A stretch of 10,589 bases of DNA from CAYLNK01 sp964384675 (GTDB lineage Bacteria; Acidobacteriota; Thermoanaerobaculia; UBA5066). This document shows, in pieces, positions 1-5,452 of this stretch (positions within the stretch are counted from its first letter, which is position 1; every line of letters starts with the position of its first letter). Position numbers and translations under genes: made by a program. The notes beneath the pieces were generated by a model. That model saw only the letters and a program-made list of their open reading frames with translations, did not search any database and had not been told where the DNA came from. The stretch lies in NCBI GenBank assembly GCA_964384675.1, contig CAYLNK010000244.1:1-10589 (forward strand), given 5' to 3'.

Positions 1-174
1 GGCGAAGAGCGCGTCGTCGGCCGCCTCGCAGACGGTCTCCAGGAGGCGTGGCAGGGGCGTCGTCGTGCCGTTCGCGGGGCCGGCGGCCCCGCGCCCGCGC
101 GCCACGAGGTCGGCATCGACCGCGACGGCCCGGGTGCGCGTTCCACCGCCGTCGATTCCGATCAGGAGCGACAT
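1..174 (-). CDS. BadF/BadG/NagK-type ATPase or sugar kinase, N-terminal fragment (partial)
   Basis: Read on the minus strand from the ATG at 174-172, the frame stays open for 58 codons to the left edge, so only the N-terminus is visible. It begins MSLLIGIDGGGTRTRAVAVD and continues with a GRGAAGPANG segment near residues 28-36. The IGIDGGGT(R/K)T phosphate-1 loop followed by a GPAN stretch is the N-terminal signature of the BadF/BadG/BcrA/BcrD ATPase family, an ASKHA-fold group that includes N-acetylglucosamine kinase. N-acetylglucosamine or a related amino sugar from cell-wall recycling is the likely substrate, but the fragment cannot settle this against a 2-hydroxyacyl-CoA dehydratase activase. 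No Shine-Dalgarno precedes the ATG; a TAGTCT box (186-181, minus strand) lies only 6 nt upstream, which would suit a leaderless transcript. The gene is divergent from the sulfatase-like gene. The family call is fairly secure; the substrate is not. Confidence 0.8.
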   Translation of the reverse strand, partial: MSLLIGIDGGGTRTRAVAVDADLVARGRGAAGPANGTTTPLPRLLETVCEAADDALFA

Positions 175-255
175 GCGCCGAGACTAGCAGCACCACCGGG
201 CTCGTCGGGCTGTCGGCGCCGCGCGTGCCGTCGTCGGGCTAAGCTCCGGGACATC
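175..255. promoter_or_regulatory. Divergent intergenic promoter region
   Basis: These 81 bp separate the divergent starts of the sugar-kinase-like gene (ATG at 174, minus) and the sulfatase-like gene (GTG at 256, plus), so both promoters should lie here or inside the neighbouring 5' ends. Two short boxes resemble -10 elements: TAGTCT on the minus strand (186-181, preceded by TGC as in an extended -10) and TAAGCT on the plus strand (240-245). Neither has a convincing -35 at 16-18 bp. The boxes sit 6 and 10 nt from their start codons, which implies leaderless or very short leaders. A 10-bp direct repeat TCGTCGGGCT (202-211 and 231-240) is present but may be chance in such GC-rich DNA. Confidence 0.35.
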
Positions 256-2295
256 GTGGCGCGCGGCCTTCTCCAGCGTCTCGTCGTGGCCGGGGCCGTG
301 GCGCTCGCCGCCGGCTGCCATCGCGAGAGGGAGCGTGCGGCAGCCCCGCCGGCGCCCCCGACGCTGCTCCTGGTCACCCTCGACACCACGCGGGCCGACG
401 CGCTGGCGCCCGAGGCCGACGCCGCGGCGACACCCGGCTTCGCCGCCCTGGCCGTGCGGGGTCTGCGCTTCAGCCAGGCGTACGCCACCGCGCCGACCAC
501 CCTGCCGTCCCACGCGTCGATGCTCACGGGGCTCTACCCGTCCGGGCACGGCCTCCACGAGAACGGGCGCCGGCTCTCCGACCGCATCCCGCTCGTCGCC
601 GAGCGCCTGCATCAGCTCGGCTACGGCACCGCCGCGTTCGTCTCGGGCTTTCCGCTGGAGCGGCAGTTCGGTCTCGCCCGCGGGTTCGACCGCTACGACG
701 ACGAGCTGGGACCCGGCAGGGTCGAGCGGAGCGCGCGCGAGACGACCGACCGCGCGCTCGCGTGGCTGGCGTCGCCCGATTCGCGACCGCGCTTCCTCTG
801 GGTGCACTACTACGACCCGCACGAGCCGTACGCGCCGCCGGAGCCGTTCCGCAGCCGGTTCCCGGGGGATCCGTACCGGGGTGAGATCGCGGCCATGGAC
901 CACGAGCTGGCACGGCTGCTCGCCGCCTTCGAGGCCTCCCGCGCCGGGCGCGCGGCGAAGGTCGTCGTGGCCGCCGACCACGGGGAGGGACGCGGCGATC
1001 ACGGGGAGATGCTGCACGGCAACCTGCTTTATCAGGGCGTCATGCGCGTGCCGCTGGTCCTCGCCGGCGACGGCATCGCGCCGGGGATCCGCACGGATCC
1101 GGTGAGCCTGCGCCAGATCCACGCGACGCTCCTCGGCTGGGCCGGCGAGAAGGCCGACGGAGGGCTTCTCTCCCCAATCGAGGGACCGGTGCTCGGCGAG
1201 GCGATGCAGCCGTTCCTCAACTATCGCTGGCAGCCGCAGGTGATGGCGATCGCCGGGCGCCAGAAGCTGATCCGCTCGGGGCGCCTCGAGCTGTACGACG
1301 TCGTCGGGGACCCGAGGGAGGAGCGGGACCTGGCCGGGGCGGTGTCCCCCGCCCGGCCGCTCGTCACCGCCGTCGCGGGGTATCCGCTGCCGGGGCAGGG
1401 CGGGGCCGTCGCCACGACGGCGTCTCCCGGCGAGGAGGAGCGACGGCGCCTGGCGAGCCTCGGCTACCTCGTCTCGGGGGAGACGCCGAAGTCGGTGCCC
1501 GCCGGCGCGCCCCGGGCCGCGGACATGGCGCCCCTCTTCGCGGATCTGGACGCGTCGTCGCTCGCCTTTGGCGACGGGCGTTACGCGAACGCCGCCCAGG
1601 CCTTCGAGCGGATCCTCGCGCGCGATCCCGGGAACGTGATGACGGTCGTGCGGCTGGCGGTCTGCTGGTCGCTGCTCGGCAAGGACAAGGCCGCGCTCGC
1701 GGCGTTCGAGCGTGCCGCGCGCATCGATCCCGGCTCAATCGAGGTGCGCCACTACCTCGGCATGCATCACCTGAAGAGCGGGCACGACGACCTCGCCGCG
1801 CCGCTCTTCGAGGCCGTGCTCGACGCCCAGCCCGATCGCCTCGCGGCGATCGAGGGGCTGGCGAAGGTCCGGGCCCGTCAGGGAAAGCTGGCCGAGGCGG
1901 CGGCGCTCCTCGAGCGCTCGGTGCCGCTCTCGCGCGACCCGGGGACCCGCCTCGTCGAGGTGGGCCTGCTGCGCATGCAGCTCGGTGAGACCGGGCCGGC
2001 CACGACGGCGCTCGAGCAGGCGCGCGACGCGCAGGGGCCGGCGTTCCGGCGGCACCTCGAGCTCGGCGTCCTCTATCTCGCCGCCCGGCGGCTGGACGAC
2101 GCCCGCGCCGCGCTCGACCGCGTCCCTCCCGACGACCCGGCGGCGGCGATGGCGCTCTTCAAGCGGGCGCAGGTCAGCGTCCTGCTCGGCGAGCCGGACA
2201 GCCGCGGACGCGTCCGTGCGGCCTGGGAACGCGCCGACCCGGCGACCCGCCGGCTCATCGCCGGCGAGCGGCTGTTCGCGGGCCTGGTTCCCTGA
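256..2295 (+). CDS. Sulfatase/alkaline-phosphatase-superfamily lipoprotein with C-terminal TPR repeats
   Basis: The 679-residue protein starts at a GTG. Residues 1-21 form a lipoprotein signal ending in the lipobox LAAG-C21, so the product is probably exported and lipid-anchored. Residues about 36-360 are an alkaline-phosphatase/sulfatase fold: LVTLDTTRAD (metal ligand D43), TTLPSHASMLTG (81-92), FLWVHYYDPHEPY (180-192), DHGE (241-244), LHG (253-255) and the family C-terminal motif ELYDVVGDPREERDLA (345-360). In true sulfatases the 81-92 region reads C-x-P-S-R; here T82 replaces the formylglycine Cys and H86 replaces Arg, so a classical sulfatase mechanism is unlikely. Thr is the nucleophile in phosphodiesterases and phosphotransferases of this superfamily (NPP, EptA, LtaS). 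From residue 427 there are four clean 34-residue TPRs (427-460, 461-494, 495-528, 529-562) and one or two weaker ones to about 650, suggesting protein-protein contacts. The substrate is unknown. The catalytic-fold call is firm; the reaction is inferred. Confidence 0.88.
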   Translation: MARGLLQRLVVAGAVALAAGCHRERERAAAPPAPPTLLLVTLDTTRADALAPEADAAATPGFAALAVRGLRFSQAYATAPTTLPSHASMLTGLYPSGHGLHENGRRLSDRIPLVAERLHQLGYGTAAFVSGFPLERQFGLARGFDRYDDELGPGRVERSARETTDRALAWLASPDSRPRFLWVHYYDPHEPYAPPEPFRSRFPGDPYRGEIAAMDHELARLLAAFEASRAGRAAKVVVAADHGEGRGDHGEMLHGNLLYQGVMRVPLVLAGDGIAPGIRTDPVSLRQIHATLLGWAGEKADGGLLSPIEGPVLGEAMQPFLNYRWQPQVMAIAGRQKLIRSGRLELYDVVGDPREERDLAGAVSPARPLVTAVAGYPLPGQGGAVATTASPGEEERRRLASLGYLVSGETPKSVPAGAPRAADMAPLFADLDASSLAFGDGRYANAAQAFERILARDPGNVMTVVRLAVCWSLLGKDKAALAAFERAARIDPGSIEVRHYLGMHHLKSGHDDLAAPLFEAVLDAQPDRLAAIEGLAKVRARQGKLAEAAALLERSVPLSRDPGTRLVEVGLLRMQLGETGPATTALEQARDAQGPAFRRHLELGVLYLAARRLDDARAALDRVPPDDPAAAMALFKRAQVSVLLGEPDSRGRVRAAWERADPATRRLIAGERLFAGLVP

Positions 2296-2433
2296 GACTC
2301 GGCCGACGACGTGGGCTCCTCCACGGCGAGGACCATCTATTCGCGAGGCTCTGGACTTAATATCGAGGTTCATTTCGCTTTGGGGCCCGTGCCGCACCGC
2401 GCGGCGCGACCGCTAGGAAGGAAGGAGAGGCAG
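2296..2433 (+). promoter_or_regulatory. Intergenic leader of receptor 1 with AT-rich promoter-like patch
   Basis: This 138-bp gap lies between the lipoprotein stop codon and the receptor 1 ATG. A small hairpin (CGTGG 2310-2314, CCACG 2321-2325, 6-nt loop) follows the stop, but it is weak and has no T-run, so it is at best a poor terminator. The stretch 2355-2382 is distinctly AT-rich for this genome and holds TAATAT at 2358-2363, a good -10 match, but no TTGACA-like box lies at 16-18 bp upstream (ATCTAT at the 17-bp position). A promoter here would give a 5' leader of about 60-65 nt. An open frame runs into this gap from a GTG at 2311 in the receptor frame, but the extra 41 residues are not signal-peptide-like and are not counted as coding. 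Confidence 0.4.
2422..2427 (+). promoter_or_regulatory. Shine-Dalgarno of receptor 1
   Basis: AAGGAG followed by AGG lies 6 nt before the ATG at 2434. It is the strongest ribosome binding site in the window and decides the start: translation from 2434 opens with a clean signal peptide, whereas the in-frame GTG at 2311 does not. Confidence 0.8.
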
Positions 2434-5352
2434 ATGAAGTGGCTCTTAGGGGGGGTCTTGGCGGTGGTGGTCGCTGCTCCGGCGTTCGGCCAGCAGACCG
2501 GTTCGATCATCGGTAAGGTGACGATGGGCGACGGGTCGGCCCTGCCGGGGGCCACCGTCCAGGCGACCTCGAGCGTGCTGCCCCAGGCCCGGCACACCGT
2601 GTCGGGAGCCAACGGCGAGTACCGGCTGCCGCTGCTGCCGCCCGGTACGTACGAGGTGACGTTCTCCCTTCCGGGCATGGGCAACGTGAAGCGACCGGCG
2701 AACGTCGTGCTGCAGCAGGAGACGACGGTCAACGCGGCCCTCTCGGTCGAGTCGCTCAAGGAAGGCGTCACGGTCCTCGCGCAGGCGACCCTCCTGGACA
2801 CCGAGTCGGCGGCCCTCAAGGCCTCCGTCGACGACAAGGTGATCAAGGCCCTGCCGGTCGGCCAGGAGTACCGCGACCTCGTGAAGCTCGTGCCCGGAGT
2901 CCAGTACTCCGAGGACAACGTGCGCGGGCCGAGCGCCGGCGGGAGCGGTCAGGACAACACGTACAACTTCGACGGCGTGAACGTGAACCTGCCGCTCTTC
3001 GGCACTCTCTCGGCCGAGCCGTCGTCGCACGACATCGAGCAGATCGCGATCGTCAAGGGCGGCGCCGACGCGACCGACTTCAACCGCTCGGCCGGGATCT
3101 CGATCAACTCGGTCAGCCGGTCGGGAACCAACGCCTTCCACGGCGCCCTCTCGTTCCAGATCCAGCCCGAGAGCCTCATCGCCACGCGCACGACCACCAG
3201 CGCCTCGGTGTTCGAGGAGGACAAGAACTGGCTGATCGCCAACTTCGGCGGGCCGATCCTCAAGGACCGGCTCTTCTTCTACGCCTCGTACTACCGCCCG
3301 ACGAGCGAGCGCCAGAACCGGGCCAACCTGTACGGCGAGGTCCCCGACTACAAGAGCACGCGGGACGAAGGCTTCGGCAAGCTCACGTTCTCGCCGACCG
3401 AGTCGATCCTCCTCAACGGCTCCTACCGGGCCTCGAGCCGCACGGACGAGCACACCAGCGTGTCGGGTGAGGCTTCCGCCGGGGCAACCAGCAACGGCAG
3501 CGAGGCCAAGCAGAGGATCGCCATCGCCGAGGGCTCCTGGGTCATCAACGACAGGAGCTACGCCACGTTCAAGTACACCAACTTCGCCAACCCGACGGTG
3601 GGCGGACCGGACACGGTCTTCGGCCTCGCGCCGAAGCTCGACGGCAGCGTCAATCTCAATACGGCGGCGCTCGACACCATGGGCCTCCTGACCGTTCCCG
3701 TGCCGGTGACCGGCCAGACCGCCTTCAACGCCTTCATCGCCCCGATCATCGAACGCTACGGCTACCTCCAGGACGGCGTGCGCAAGGGCGGCGGCCGGGT
3801 CGGCGGCGGGTCGGAGTTCAACGACCAGGACTTCTACCGCCAGAGCTTCCAGGTCGCCTACGACCTCTCGTTCGGCAAGACCGTGACGCACAACGTCCAC
3901 GTCGGCTATCAGTTCTCCAAGGAGGAGGAGGACCTGCTCCGGACCTCCAACGCCTGGGGCTCGGTCACCGTGCCCGGCGGCCGCATCAATTGCCCGGCCA
4001 ACTCCACCTGCGCCGGAAAGCCGGTCTTCTACCAGGCCCAGGTGCAGCAGCAGGGCATCCTCAAGGTGCCCACCATCAACTCCCAGTACGTGTCCCACAA
4101 CATCGAGGTGAACGACTCGATCAAGTGGAAGAACCTGGCCTTCAACGTCGGCCTGCTGGTGAGCGACGACCTTCTCTACGGGCAGGGCCTGCGGGAGAAG
4201 GACGGCACCGTCTCCGGGTTCGAGACCGCCACGGGCAACAAGTATCTGATGCACGAGATCAAGTTCAAGGACACGCTGCAGCCGCGGCTCGGCGCCGTCT
4301 GGGCGTACAGCGGGTCGAACACCGTCTTCGCGAACTACGCCCGCTACGTCCCGGCGGCGAGCTCGCTGCCGCGCGCCGCGTCCTGGGCGCGCAACCTGGC
4401 GACGCTGGTCAACGCCTATTTCGACGCCAACGGGACGTTCATCGGCTCCACCCCCGAGGCCGCGTCGTCGGGCAAGATCTTCGTGGACGGCATCAAGCCC
4501 CGCAAGACCGACGAGTACATGATCGGCACGACGAAGGACTTCGGCCACGGCCTCACCGGCCGCGTGCACGCGCGCTACCGCGACTCCGACAACTTCTGGG
4601 AAGACACCAACAACGACGCGCGGCTCCTCTTCAACCCGCCGGCCGGGATCCCGAGGGAGCTGTACATCTCGAACCTGACGGCGATCCGCAACGAGATCGG
4701 CGGCTCGACGTACGTCATCGCGGCCCTCGACGGAGCCTTCACCAAGTACTACGAGGCCGGCCTCGAGGCCGAGTGGCACGGCAAGAACGCCTACGTCCGC
4801 GGCTCGTACGTCTGGAGCCACTACTACGGCAACTTCGACCAGGACAACTCGACGAGCAACGTGGCGAACGACGCCAACATCTTCATCGGCTCCTCGAACA
4901 TCGCCGACGGCGCCGGGCGCCAGCTCTGGGACTTCAAGTACGGTGACCTGCGCGGCGACCGCCGGCACCAGCTCAAGCTGTACGGCTCTTACGGCCTGCC
5001 CTGGAAGGGCTCGCTCGGCGCCTACGCCATCTACCAGTCGGGACAGCCCTGGGAGCTGCACAGCTACGAGCCGTACATCGCGCTGACGACGAACACCAGC
5101 GACACCAACCGCTACGCGGAGCCGGCCGGCTCGCGCCGGACCGACGCCCACTACCAGCTCGACCTGAACTACTCGCAGACGATCCCGATCGGGGACGTCG
5201 TGAGGATCGAGGCACGGATCGACGTCTTCAACGTCTTCGACAAGCAGACCGGGTACAACATCCAGGACAACGCCCACACGGCGAACCCCGGAAACCCGCA
5301 GACGTTCTACGACCCGCGCCGCTTCCAGTTCGCGCTGAGGGTCGAGTTCTAG
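2434..5352 (+). CDS. Oar-like TonB-dependent receptor with N-terminal carboxypeptidase-regulatory-like domain (receptor 1)
   Basis: From the ATG with the strong Shine-Dalgarno, the product has 972 residues. Residues 1-19 are a signal peptide (MKWLLGGVLAVVVAAPAFG, cleavage before QQ). Residues about 22-106 form a carboxypeptidase-regulatory-like beta-sandwich (GSIIGKV, ANGEYRLPLLPPGTYEV). Residues about 128-240 are the plug, with LPVGQEYRDLVKLVPGVQ, the YNFDGVNVN segment and the SVSRSGTNAFHG end. The rest is a beta-barrel with aromatic-rich strands, ending in ALRVEF; a C-terminal Phe is the usual BAM recognition residue. This is the Oar/CirA-type architecture common in Acidobacteriota and Myxococcota, thought to bind large substrates such as glycans or peptides. 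The protein has only two cysteines, C520 and C526, close enough for a surface-loop disulfide. The signal-peptide codons hold a G7 run (2449-2455) just after a rare TTA codon. No SusD partner is visible. The family is firm; the substrate is unknown. Confidence 0.93.
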   Translation: MKWLLGGVLAVVVAAPAFGQQTGSIIGKVTMGDGSALPGATVQATSSVLPQARHTVSGANGEYRLPLLPPGTYEVTFSLPGMGNVKRPANVVLQQETTVNAALSVESLKEGVTVLAQATLLDTESAALKASVDDKVIKALPVGQEYRDLVKLVPGVQYSEDNVRGPSAGGSGQDNTYNFDGVNVNLPLFGTLSAEPSSHDIEQIAIVKGGADATDFNRSAGISINSVSRSGTNAFHGALSFQIQPESLIATRTTTSASVFEEDKNWLIANFGGPILKDRLFFYASYYRPTSERQNRANLYGEVPDYKSTRDEGFGKLTFSPTESILLNGSYRASSRTDEHTSVSGEASAGATSNGSEAKQRIAIAEGSWVINDRSYATFKYTNFANPTVGGPDTVFGLAPKLDGSVNLNTAALDTMGLLTVPVPVTGQTAFNAFIAPIIERYGYLQDGVRKGGGRVGGGSEFNDQDFYRQSFQVAYDLSFGKTVTHNVHVGYQFSKEEEDLLRTSNAWGSVTVPGGRINCPANSTCAGKPVFYQAQVQQQGILKVPTINSQYVSHNIEVNDSIKWKNLAFNVGLLVSDDLLYGQGLREKDGTVSGFETATGNKYLMHEIKFKDTLQPRLGAVWAYSGSNTVFANYARYVPAASSLPRAASWARNLATLVNAYFDANGTFIGSTPEAASSGKIFVDGIKPRKTDEYMIGTTKDFGHGLTGRVHARYRDSDNFWEDTNNDARLLFNPPAGIPRELYISNLTAIRNEIGGSTYVIAALDGAFTKYYEAGLEAEWHGKNAYVRGSYVWSHYYGNFDQDNSTSNVANDANIFIGSSNIADGAGRQLWDFKYGDLRGDRRHQLKLYGSYGLPWKGSLGAYAIYQSGQPWELHSYEPYIALTTNTSDTNRYAEPAGSRRTDAHYQLDLNYSQTIPIGDVVRIEARIDVFNVFDKQTGYNIQDNAHTANPGNPQTFYDPRRFQFALRVEF

Positions 5353-5384
5353 AGCCGGCACCCTCCGCAGAGTCCGGAATCCTC

Positions 5385-5412
5385 GAGGCCCGCGGAGCGA
5401 TCCGCGGGCCTC
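5385..5412 (+). terminator. Intrinsic terminator-like hairpin after receptor 1
   Basis: GAGGCCCGCGGA (5385-5396) pairs perfectly with TCCGCGGGCCTC (5401-5412), giving a 12-bp GC-rich stem closed by a GCGA tetraloop of the GNRA class. It begins 32 bp after the receptor 1 stop codon. The 3' side reads TCCGTTCTCG, only moderately T-rich, so termination may be incomplete. The second receptor starts 16 to 40 bp further on, leaving little room for its own promoter. Confidence 0.8.
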
Positions 5413-5452
5413 TCCGTTCTCGTGGACAATGCGCCGCATGAGGTTTCCGTCG

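Noticed and set aside
202..240. 10-bp direct repeat TCGTCGGGCT as an operator
   Set aside because: Only two copies, not palindromic, composed of locally frequent words (TCGTCG, CGGGC); chance cannot be excluded.
2311..2433. 41-residue N-terminal extension of receptor 1 from GTG 2311
   Set aside because: It would put a non-hydrophobic, Arg-containing segment before the signal peptide and ignore the strong Shine-Dalgarno at 2422-2427.
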